DNA of 64,000 nt from Pelomonas sp937871895 (lineage in GTDB: Bacteria; Pseudomonadota; Gammaproteobacteria; Burkholderiales; Burkholderiaceae_C). Below the pieces are notes generated by a model. The model did not search any database. It was given only the letters and a program-made list of their open reading frames with translations, and was not told where the DNA came from. The position numbers were made by a program, and so were the translations under genes. The stretch lies in the NCBI RefSeq assembly GCF_046348265.1, contig NZ_JAXMEO010000013.1, one strand, 5' to 3'. This document shows, in pieces, positions 1-7,598 of the stretch (positions within the stretch are counted from its first letter, which is position 1; every line of letters starts with the position of its first letter).

Positions 1-324
1 ACCCTGGCGACGGGGCGGAAAGTCCAGAATGACTGACGCAATCCTCAGACCAGACATTCGGCCCGTTTGCGGCCGAGCGAGTCGGAGACACCTTGGCTCC
101 TAAAGGTGAGAGATCGACTGCGGAGGCCGAACGACCGTACCCGCTGCTTAGCTGTCCCTCAGCACTCGGCAAGCCGCGGCCGCCCCGGGTCGACAGGACT
201 TACTCGCTTCCCACAACATACCCGCGCCCGCATCGCCAGCCACACCGAGAATCGCGACCCTGACGGCCGCTGAGTCGACTGGGCAGCCTCCCGTGCCCAG
301 GTCCGTTGCCGTGCCACTTCCCCC
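1..324. other. Non-coding lead-in, no gene recognised
   Basis: No convincing gene is seen on either strand. Short open frames here have no family resemblance and no ribosome binding site. The sequence before about position 270 is less GC-skewed than the coding DNA that follows and is rich in CGGCC/GGCCG words and small palindromes, which could be a degenerate intergenic repeat. The 5' end is cut by the window, so a gene or element lying to the left may contribute. No tRNA cloverleaf or terminator could be folded by eye. Confidence 0.5.
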
Positions 325-1338
325 ATGCCCGACGCCCCCTACACAACCCTCCCCCCCTGGCCCCGCGCCTACCCCGCCAGCGGCGCCAGTGCCGTCTTGA
401 AGCTCCACAACGACGACTTCCGCGTGACCGAGTTGCCTTTGCAGTTGCCCTCGGGCGCGGGCGAGCATGTGTGGGTGGAGGTGGAGAAGAACGGCGCCAA
501 CACGGCCTTTGTGGCCCAGCAGTTGTCGGAGGCTGCGGGGGTGCAGGAGCGGGATGTGGGTTATGCGGGGCTGAAGGACCGCTATGCGATCACGCGGCAG
601 TGGTTCAGCATTTACTTGCCCAAGGGCGAGACGCCGGAGCTGACGCAGCTGCAGCACCCGGAGTTCAAGGTGCTGGCGCAGAGCCGGCATGTGAAGAAGC
701 TGCGGCCGGGGGACCTGGCGGGCAATCAGTTCCGCATCGTGCTGCGTGAGGTGGCCGGTGATCGTGGAGCCATCGAGGCCAATCTGCAGGCCATCGCGGC
801 GCAGGGTGTGCCCAACTACTTTGGCGCGCAGCGCTTTGGCTTTGATGGCGGCAATGTGGAGCAGGGCCGCGCGATGCTGGCGCGCGAGATCCGGGTGCGG
901 AATCCGAAGAAGAAGGGCCTTTACCTGTCAGCGGTGCGCTCGTTCGTCTTCAACGAGGTGCTGGCGCAGCGCATTGCGCAGGGGCTGTGGGGCCGGACGC
1001 TGGCAGGCGACGTGATGGACGAGGCCGGTCGGCCGACGGGGCCGCTGTGGGGCCGGGGCCGGGTGAGCAGCACCGACGAGGCGCAGGCGCTGGAGAACAG
1101 CGTCGCGGCCCGCCATGCGACGCTGTGCGACGGCATGGAGCACGCGGGCCTGGACCAGGAGCGCCGCGCGCTGGTGGCAAGCCCGCAGGAGCTGCGCTGG
1201 GACTGGCCGCAGCCCGACCAACTGGTGCTGAGCTTCAGCCTCCCGCCGGGCACCTACGCGACCTCGGTGCTGGAGGAGATCCTGAGCACCACAGAGCCCG
1301 AGCGGCACGCCGAGGGTGAGCCGGCGGCCGCCGAGTGA
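325..1338 (+). CDS. truD: tRNA pseudouridine(13) synthase TruD
   Basis: TruD isomerises uridine 13 of tRNA-Glu to pseudouridine in the cytoplasm. The 337-aa product has the family's usual length. It carries the catalytic loop AGLKDR with the nucleophile Asp85, followed by the conserved AITRQWFS segment. The TRUD insertion begins around VPNYFGAQRFG at residues 162-172. The ATG is preceded by a pyrimidine-rich stretch without a Shine-Dalgarno site, but the N-terminus (PYTTLPPWPRAYP) aligns with family starts, so it was kept. It stands alone, convergent with the leftward transglutaminase gene, with only 28 bases between the stops. In many proteobacteria truD sits with ispF and surE; that context is not seen here. 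Confidence 0.95.
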   Translation: MPDAPYTTLPPWPRAYPASGASAVLKLHNDDFRVTELPLQLPSGAGEHVWVEVEKNGANTAFVAQQLSEAAGVQERDVGYAGLKDRYAITRQWFSIYLPKGETPELTQLQHPEFKVLAQSRHVKKLRPGDLAGNQFRIVLREVAGDRGAIEANLQAIAAQGVPNYFGAQRFGFDGGNVEQGRAMLAREIRVRNPKKKGLYLSAVRSFVFNEVLAQRIAQGLWGRTLAGDVMDEAGRPTGPLWGRGRVSSTDEAQALENSVAARHATLCDGMEHAGLDQERRALVASPQELRWDWPQPDQLVLSFSLPPGTYATSVLEEILSTTEPERHAEGEPAAAE

Positions 1339-1366
1339 GATCGGAGTGAGGTCGGAGTGAGGTTGT

Positions 1367-4300
1367 TCAGACCTTGCGCAGATCCAGCGTGAACGGGAAC
1401 TCCAGGCTGCGCACGGGCTCGCCGGTCTCGATGCGTCCTGGCGTGTGGCCGATGGACTCGAAGCGGGCGAGGCGGCGGCTCTCTGCCTCGTAGGCGTTGA
1501 CGGGCAGGGTGCTGTAGTTGCGGCCGCCCGGGTGGGCGACGTGGTAGCGGCAGCCGCCCAAAGACCGCTGCATCCAGCTGTCCACCAGGTCGATGGTGAG
1601 CGGGGCGTGGATGCCGATGGTGGGGTGCAGCGCGGAGGGCGGCAGCCAGGCGCGGTAGCGCACGCCGGCCACGAACTCGCCGACGCGGCCGGTGGGCTGT
1701 AGCGGGACGGAGACGCCGTTGACCGTGAGCACATGGCGCGGGTCGATGAGGCCGGTGACCTTGAGTTCGATGCGCTCCAGCGATGAGTCCACATAGCGCA
1801 CAGTGCCGCCGGGCGCGCCTTCTTCGCCCATCACATGCCAGGGCTCCAGCGCACCGCGCACGCTGACGTGCACGCCACGCGCCGCGAACTCGCCGAGCTT
1901 GGGGAAGCGGAACTCGAAGTGCGGCGCAAACCAGCTGGGGTCGAGCGCGTAGCCGGCGAGCTGCATGTCTTCCAGCACGTCGGCAAAGTCTTGCTGGATG
2001 AAGTGCGGCAGCAGGTAGCGGTCATGCAGCTCGGTGCCCCAGCGCACGAGTTTGGTCTTGTAGGGCTTGGTCCAGAAGCGGGCGACGAGGGCGCGCATCA
2101 AGAGCTGCTGGACGATGCTCATGCGCGCATGCGGCGGCATCTCAAACGCGCGCAGCTCCAAGAGGCCCAGGCGGCCAGTGGAGGTGTCGGGCGAGTAGAG
2201 CTTGTCGATGCAGAACTCGCTGCGGTGGGTGTTGCCGGTGACGTCGATCAGCACATTGCGCAGCGTGCGGTCCACCAGCCACGGGGGCATGGCCTTGCCA
2301 TAGCGTTCAGTGGCGGCATGGATCTCTGCGAGGGCAATCTCCAGTTCGCGCAACTGGTCGTTGCGCGCTTCGTCCACGCGCGGGGCCTGGCTCGTCGGGC
2401 CGATGAAGAGGCCGCTGAAGAGATAGCTGAGGCTGGGGTGGTTGTGCCAGTAGGCCAGCAGCGAGGCGAGCAAGTCTGGCCGGCGCAGGAAGGGCGAGTC
2501 GGCCGGCGTGGCGCCGCCGAGCACGAAGTGGTTGCCGCCGCCGGTGCCGCTGTGGCGACCGTCGATCATGAACTTCTCGGTCGAGAGGCGGGAGAGCCGC
2601 GCGGCTTCGTACAGGAACTCGGTGTGCTGGACCAGCTCGCCCCAGGAGTGGGCCGGGTGGATGTTGACCTCGATGACGCCGGGGTCGGGCGTGACGGCCA
2701 GGTGCTTGAGCCGGGCATCGCGCGGCGGGCCATAGCCTTCGAGCACGATCTTGAAGCCGGTGTCCTCGCAGCTCAGCTCGATGGCTTCGAGCAGCTCCAG
2801 GTAGTGCTCCAGGTTGGCCAGCGGCGGCATGAAGACGTAGAGCACGCCGCTCGCCTTGCCTTGCGCCTCGGCCTTGGGGCCGTTGGCACGGCGGGGGTCG
2901 CGGGCCTCGACGCACAGGGCCGTGCGCGTGACGCTGGCGTCGCTGACGAAGCGTTGCGGGTAGGGGTGCTGGTCGTGCTGGGTTTGCACGCCGGGCTGCC
3001 CACGGCCGGGCAGGGCAGCGCCTGGCAGCCTGGCCTGCGTGCGCGCATCGCCGGCCACGTTGAGCGCGCCACCGGCCGCACGCGGCAGGTAGCTGGCGGC
3101 CAGCGGCGGGCGTTCGGCAAAGGGGTCGCGCTCGTGCAGGTAGGGGTAGTCGCCCTTGGTGACCCAGGGCAGGGAGTCGAGCGGTAGGCGGTAGCCCATG
3201 GGCGAGTCGCCGGGGATCAGGTAGAGGCGCTCGTCGCGCACGAACCAGGGGCCGGTCTTCCAATTGGGGCCACCGAGGCGCGTGTCACCTCTTTCAAGCG
3301 GCAGCACGTAGCCGACGACGCTGTCCAGCCCTTGCTGGAAGACGCGGCGCAGGCGCACGCGCTCCAGCTCGTCGTCGAGCTTGCTGTCGAAGGGGTCGAC
3401 ATTGACGGGCAGGCGGCGCTCGCGCCACAGGTAGTACCAGGTGTCTTCGTAGCCGGGCTCGACGTGTTCGTCGGAGAGGCCGAGGTTGCGAGTCAGCGCC
3501 TGCATGAAGAGCTGGGCGTGCTCGCTGGTGTAGTGGTGGCCTTCTCGTTCGTCGGCAAACCAGTCGGGGTTGCGCCAGCAGGTCTGGCCATCGCCGCGCC
3601 AGTAGATGGACAGGGCCCAGCGCGGCAGTTGCTCGCCGGGGTACCACTTGCCCTGCCCAAAGTGCAGGAAGCCGCCGCGGCCGTACTCGTCGCGCAGCTT
3701 GTGCACGAGGTGCTGGGCATAGAGGCGCTTGGTGGGGCCGAGGGCGTCGGTGTTCCATTCGGCGCCGTCGCGGTCGTCGATGGAGACGAAGGTGGGCTCG
3801 CCGCCCATGGTCAGGCGCACGTCGCCGGCTTGCAGCTCGGCGTCCACCTGCTCACCGAGTTGCAGCACCTGCTGCCACTGGGACTCGCTGTAAGGCTTGG
3901 TGACGCGCGGGGCCTCCCAGACGCGGGTGACCACCATCTCGTGACCGAACTCCACCTCGCACTCGTCCACCGCGCCGCTGATGGGCGCGGCGCTGCTGGG
4001 CTGCGGCGTGCAGGCCAGCGGCAAATGGCCTTCGCCGGCAAAGAGGCCGGAGGTGGGGTCGAGCCCGATCCAGCCCGCGCCGGGCAGGAAGACCTCGCAC
4101 CAGGCGTGCAGGTCGGTGAAGTCAACCTCGGTGCCGCTCGGGCCATCGAGGGCCTTTTGGTCGGGCGTGAGCTGGATCAGATAGCCCGAGGCAAAGCGCG
4201 CCGCGAGGCCCAGGTGGCGCAGCACCTGCACCATCAGCCAGGCGCTGTCGCGGCAGGAGCCCGAGGCCTTTTGCAGGGTCTCTTCGGGCGTCTGCACGCC

Positions 4301-4792
4301 GGGCTCCATGCGGATCAGGTACTCAACCCGCTGGTGCAGCTTCATGTTCAGGTCGACCAGGAAGTCGACGGTGCCGCGCTCCTTGCGGTCGATGCTGGCC
4401 AGCAGCTCCTTGAGCAAGGGCGTCAGCGGCTCCTGCTGCAAGTAGGGCGCGAGCTCGACGAGCACGTCGGGCTCGTAGCTGAACGGAAAGTGCTGGGCGC
4501 TGGGCTCCAGGAAGAAGTCGAAGGGGTTGTAGACCGACATCTCGGCCACCAGGTCCACCGTGACAGTGAACTCGTTCGTCTTCTCGGGGAAGACAAAGCG
4601 GGCGAGGTGGTTGGAGAAGGGGTCTTGCTGCCAGTTGATGAAGTGCTTGCCGGGGTCCACGCGCAGCGAGTAGGCCAGCACGGGCGTGCGGCAGTGCGGA
4701 GCGGGGCGCAGGCGGATGACCTGCGGGCCGAGGGACACCGGCCGGTCGTAGCGGTAACGGGTGACGTGCTTGAGGGCAACGTGGATGGACAT
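1367..4792 (-). CDS. Transglutaminase-like / DUF2126 two-domain protein
   Basis: A large 1141-aa protein with an N-terminal transglutaminase-like cysteine peptidase fold fused to a long DUF2126 region (COG4196 type). Residues 1-290 carry a typical triad: Cys180 in SGSCRDSAW, His229 in DLHAWCEV and Asp245 in GLDPTSG. The DUF2126 part contains the conserved GGEPTFVS segment and a GGGNHF motif. The start MSIHVALKHV matches family N-termini. It is the last gene of a leftward operon with an ATP-grasp and an alpha-E gene, a grouping widely conserved in proteobacteria and actinobacteria. Comparative genomics links that grouping to peptide-bond formation on an unknown substrate, possibly peptide or polyamine tailoring. 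The activity is inferred; no substrate is known. Confidence 0.9.
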   Translation of the reverse strand: MSIHVALKHVTRYRYDRPVSLGPQVIRLRPAPHCRTPVLAYSLRVDPGKHFINWQQDPFSNHLARFVFPEKTNEFTVTVDLVAEMSVYNPFDFFLEPSAQHFPFSYEPDVLVELAPYLQQEPLTPLLKELLASIDRKERGTVDFLVDLNMKLHQRVEYLIRMEPGVQTPEETLQKASGSCRDSAWLMVQVLRHLGLAARFASGYLIQLTPDQKALDGPSGTEVDFTDLHAWCEVFLPGAGWIGLDPTSGLFAGEGHLPLACTPQPSSAAPISGAVDECEVEFGHEMVVTRVWEAPRVTKPYSESQWQQVLQLGEQVDAELQAGDVRLTMGGEPTFVSIDDRDGAEWNTDALGPTKRLYAQHLVHKLRDEYGRGGFLHFGQGKWYPGEQLPRWALSIYWRGDGQTCWRNPDWFADEREGHHYTSEHAQLFMQALTRNLGLSDEHVEPGYEDTWYYLWRERRLPVNVDPFDSKLDDELERVRLRRVFQQGLDSVVGYVLPLERGDTRLGGPNWKTGPWFVRDERLYLIPGDSPMGYRLPLDSLPWVTKGDYPYLHERDPFAERPPLAASYLPRAAGGALNVAGDARTQARLPGAALPGRGQPGVQTQHDQHPYPQRFVSDASVTRTALCVEARDPRRANGPKAEAQGKASGVLYVFMPPLANLEHYLELLEAIELSCEDTGFKIVLEGYGPPRDARLKHLAVTPDPGVIEVNIHPAHSWGELVQHTEFLYEAARLSRLSTEKFMIDGRHSGTGGGNHFVLGGATPADSPFLRRPDLLASLLAYWHNHPSLSYLFSGLFIGPTSQAPRVDEARNDQLRELEIALAEIHAATERYGKAMPPWLVDRTLRNVLIDVTGNTHRSEFCIDKLYSPDTSTGRLGLLELRAFEMPPHARMSIVQQLLMRALVARFWTKPYKTKLVRWGTELHDRYLLPHFIQQDFADVLEDMQLAGYALDPSWFAPHFEFRFPKLGEFAARGVHVSVRGALEPWHVMGEEGAPGGTVRYVDSSLERIELKVTGLIDPRHVLTVNGVSVPLQPTGRVGEFVAGVRYRAWLPPSALHPTIGIHAPLTIDLVDSWMQRSLGGCRYHVAHPGGRNYSTLPVNAYEAESRRLARFESIGHTPGRIETGEPVRSLEFPFTLDLRKV

Positions 4793-4829
4793 TTTGGGTT
4801 CCAGACTTCAGCAAGGCTGAGGAACACAG

Positions 4830-4908
4830 CCACAGAGACACAGAGACACAGAGAAGAATTGCAGGAGTTCTCTGTGGGCTGTTTCTCTGTGTCTCTGTGC
4901 CTCTGTGG
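4830..4908. repeat. 26-bp near-perfect inverted repeat, CACAGAGA-type
   Basis: Arms at 4830-4855 and 4883-4908 are reverse complements with a single mismatch and enclose a 27-base loop. Each arm is itself built from tandem ACACAGAG units. The element fills most of the gap between the alpha-E and DUF2126 genes of one operon, so it will be transcribed and can form a long stem. It lacks a T-tract, so it is not a standard intrinsic terminator. Repeats of this CTCTGTG type occur as dispersed palindromes in many GC-rich genomes (recalled, not searched). Confidence 0.8.
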
Positions 4909-4928
4909 TCGAATTTCTTGGGGCGTCC

Positions 4929-5867
4929 TCAAACCAGGAAGTCGCGACTGATGCCTTGGCCGAGGCCGCCGACTTTCATCAAGAAGTCCTCCAGGAAGGG
5001 GTGCAGGCCGGTTTCCAGGATCTCGTCGATGCGGCCAAAGGCCAGCGAGGCTTCGAGGCGGCCGGCCTGTCGCAGGGTCTCTGCCGACTGGGCGTTGGCC
5101 ACGCGCTTGAGGTTGGCCACCATTCTGGTGATGCAGTGTGACAAGGAGCGGGGCATGTCCGGCCGCAGGATCAAGAGCTCGGCCACCTTCTCGGGCTGGA
5201 TCACATTGCTGTAGACCTTGCGATAGATCTCGAAGCCCGAGACCGAGCGCAGCACGGCCGACCAGTAGTAGAAGTCGCGCGCCGAGTCGGTCTCGCTGGT
5301 GGCCTGGCTGCCGGGGTCGCGGTGGAACTTGACGTCGAGCAAGCGGGCCGTGTTGTCGGCCCGCTCCAGGAAGGAGCCGATGCGGATGAAGTGAAAGGCT
5401 TCGTCCTGCAGCATGGTGCCCACCGTCACGCCGCGCGAGAGATGGCTGCGGTACTTGACCCACTCGAACAGCGTGCCGGGGTCGCGCTGCCAGTCGCCTT
5501 TGAGCAGCTTGCGGAACTCCAGCCAGGTTTGGTTCATGGTCTCCCAGACTTCGGTCGTCAGCGCCCCGCGCACGGCACGCGCGTTCTCACGCGCGGCACG
5601 CAGGCAGCAGAAGATGGACGAGAGGTTGTTCTCGTCGGCCACCATGAACTGCATGACGCTGCGGCTGTCGGCCTTGTCGTAGCCCTTGGCGTAGAGCGCG
5701 TCCAGCTCGGAGATGGAGAGCTGGCTGCGCCAGGTCTGCGCGGCTTCGTCCTGGGACTGGGGTTGCAGGGAGGTCTGGTACGCGATGTCCAGCATGCGGG
5801 CGGTGTTTTCGGCCCGTTCGATGTATCGGCTGAGCCAAAACAGGTGGTCGGCAGTTCTTGAAAGCAT
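4929..5867 (-). CDS. Alpha-E domain protein (DUF403)
   Basis: A 312-aa all-helical protein of the alpha-E/DUF403 family (COG2307). The characteristic N-terminus MLSRTADHLFWLSRYIERAEN and the internal SFLERADNTARLLD motif are both present. The ATG has a GGGGA Shine-Dalgarno nine bases upstream. It lies 16 bases after the ATP-grasp gene and before the DUF2126 gene on the same strand, so it is the middle gene of the three-gene operon. The family almost always accompanies a circularly permuted ATP-grasp enzyme and a transglutaminase-like protein and is thought to act with them in making or cutting amide bonds. The molecular role is unproven. Confidence 0.92.
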   Translation of the reverse strand: MLSRTADHLFWLSRYIERAENTARMLDIAYQTSLQPQSQDEAAQTWRSQLSISELDALYAKGYDKADSRSVMQFMVADENNLSSIFCCLRAARENARAVRGALTTEVWETMNQTWLEFRKLLKGDWQRDPGTLFEWVKYRSHLSRGVTVGTMLQDEAFHFIRIGSFLERADNTARLLDVKFHRDPGSQATSETDSARDFYYWSAVLRSVSGFEIYRKVYSNVIQPEKVAELLILRPDMPRSLSHCITRMVANLKRVANAQSAETLRQAGRLEASLAFGRIDEILETGLHPFLEDFLMKVGGLGQGISRDFLV

Positions 5868-5883
5868 TCTTTGCGTCCCCTCG

Positions 5884-7317
5884 TCAGTCTTCGAGCACCC
5901 AGGTGTCCTTGGTGCCGCCGCCCTGGCTGCTGTTGACCACCAGCGAGCCTTCCTTCAGCGCCACGCGTGTGAGCCCACCCGGCACCATGCGCACGCTCTT
6001 GCCCGAGAGCACGAAGGGCCGCAGGTCGATGTGGCGCGGGGCGATGCCCTTCTCCACATAGGTCGGGCAGGTGGACAGCGACAGCGTGGGCTGGGCGATG
6101 TAGTTGCGCGGGTTGGCGATGAGCTGGGCGCGGAAGCCGTCGATCTCGGCCTTGCTGGCAGCCGGGCCGACGAGCATGCCGTAGCCCCCGGCACCGTGTA
6201 CTTCCTTCACCACCAGTTCGGGCAGGTGGGCGAGGGTGTAGGCCAGGTCCTTGTCGTCGCGGCAGACGTAGGTGGGGACGTTGTTCAGGATGGGCTTCTC
6301 GCCCAGGTAGAACTCGATCATCTTGGGCACATAGGGGTAGATGGACTTGTCGTCCGCGATCCCGGTGCCGATGGCATTGCTGAGGGTGACCTTGCCGGCC
6401 TTGTAGACGTCCACCAAGCCTGCACAGCCGAGCTGCGAGTCGGCGCGGAAGACCTTGGGGTCGAGGAAGTCGTCGTCGAGCCGGCGGTAGATGACGTCCA
6501 CGCGCTTCGGGCCGCGCGTGGTGCGCATGTAGACGTAGCCGTTGTCGACGAACAGGTCCTGCCCTTCGACCAGCTCCACGCCCATCTGCTGGGCCAGGAA
6601 GGCGTGCTCGAAGTAGGCCGAGTTGTACATGCCCGGCGTGAGCACGACCACAGTCGGGTCCGACACGCCCTGGGGCGCGACGCTGCGCAGGGTGTCGAGC
6701 AGCAGGTCGGGGTAGTGGGCCACCGGCGCCACACGGTGCTGGACGAAGAGCTCGGGGAAGAGCCGCATCATCATCTTGCGGTTCTCCAGCATGTAGGAGA
6801 CACCGCTGGGCACGCGCAGGTTGTCTTCGAGCACGTAGTACTCGCCGCTGCCGTCAGGGTTGCCGGCGCGCACGATGTCAACGCCCGCGATGTGGCTGTA
6901 GACGCCGCCGGGTACATCGACGCCCATCATCTCGGGGCGGAACTGGGCGTTGTTCAGGATCTGGTCGGCCGGGACGATGCCGGCCTTGAGGATCTCCTGA
7001 TCGTGATAGACGTCGTGCAGGAAGCGGTTGAGGGCCGTGACGCGTTGCGCCAGGCCGGCCTGCATGCTGCGCCACTCGTCGCTGGGGATGACGCGGGGGA
7101 TCAGGTCAAACGGGATCAGGCGCTCGGTGCCCTCGCCGGTGTCCTTGTCGCCATAGACGGCGAAGGTGATGCCGACGCGGCGGAAGATCAGCTCCGCCTG
7201 CTCGCGGCGCTCGCGCATCAACTGCTCGGGCTGGGCGCCGAGCCAACCGGCATAGCGGTCGTAGTGGGGACGTTGGCCTCCTGCGGCCAGGTTCATTTCG
7301 TCAAACGGGGTCTGCAT
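5884..7317 (-). CDS. Circularly permuted type 2 ATP-grasp protein
   Basis: A 477-aa DUF404/DUF407 (COG2308) ATP-grasp ligase-like protein, the first gene of the leftward tailoring operon. Diagnostic segments include FNRFLHDVYHDQ, the GVDIVR / EYYVLEDNLRVPSG region, and GGGTKDTWVL at the C-terminus. The open frame runs further upstream to 7437, but the ATG at 7317 has a GGAGAGGAG Shine-Dalgarno. It also matches the family N-terminus (MQTPFDEMN), and the longer version would read through the palindromic repeat at 7361-7523, so 7317 is preferred. The family is expected to activate a carboxylate with ATP for ligation to an amine; the substrate is unknown. Confidence 0.92.
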   Translation of the reverse strand: MQTPFDEMNLAAGGQRPHYDRYAGWLGAQPEQLMRERREQAELIFRRVGITFAVYGDKDTGEGTERLIPFDLIPRVIPSDEWRSMQAGLAQRVTALNRFLHDVYHDQEILKAGIVPADQILNNAQFRPEMMGVDVPGGVYSHIAGVDIVRAGNPDGSGEYYVLEDNLRVPSGVSYMLENRKMMMRLFPELFVQHRVAPVAHYPDLLLDTLRSVAPQGVSDPTVVVLTPGMYNSAYFEHAFLAQQMGVELVEGQDLFVDNGYVYMRTTRGPKRVDVIYRRLDDDFLDPKVFRADSQLGCAGLVDVYKAGKVTLSNAIGTGIADDKSIYPYVPKMIEFYLGEKPILNNVPTYVCRDDKDLAYTLAHLPELVVKEVHGAGGYGMLVGPAASKAEIDGFRAQLIANPRNYIAQPTLSLSTCPTYVEKGIAPRHIDLRPFVLSGKSVRMVPGGLTRVALKEGSLVVNSSQGGGTKDTWVLED

Positions 7318-7360
7318 CGACGTCTCCTCTCCGTCCAGACTTGAGCAAGAAGCGGGCCTG

Positions 7361-7523
7361 GGGCAACGCTGAACGAGATCCTCGCGCGCAGCGCATCCCC
7401 GCTTTGGGCGGTCTGCGTCGTTGCAAATCCTCGCCATAGCCCGAGCTATGGCTGTGGTTTGCGCCTAGCAGCCCATCCCAAACCAGGGCGCGCTGCATCG
7501 CGAGGACTCATTCAGCGTCGCCC
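7361..7523. repeat. MITE-like palindromic repeat, copy 1
   Basis: The ends 7361-7386 and 7499-7523 form an imperfect inverted repeat (two mismatches and one unpaired base). Inside lie a perfect 7-bp hairpin with a CCGA loop (about 7434-7451, CCATAGC...GCTATGG) and partly complementary flanks around GCTTTGGG and CCCAAAC. No reading frame is plausible. The 15-base word at 7419-7433 occurs in inverted orientation at 10254-10268 inside the second repeat, so the two probably belong to one family. It sits between the ATP-grasp operon start and the TonB receptor 3' end, upstream of the operon's ribosome binding site. Confidence 0.65.
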
Positions 7524-7598
7524 TTGTAGATGTCGCCCCCGATGCTGACGGCAATTGCAGCCGTGCGGGCGCCCGGCGTGGGCCGGGCGCCACAAGCT

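Noticed and set aside
1835..4951. Two long plus-strand open frames (450 and 539 codons) antisense to the DUF2126 gene
   Set aside because: Composition is a reverse-strand shadow (Val/Gly/Ala/Leu-rich, no motifs); the minus-strand protein is a clear conserved family.
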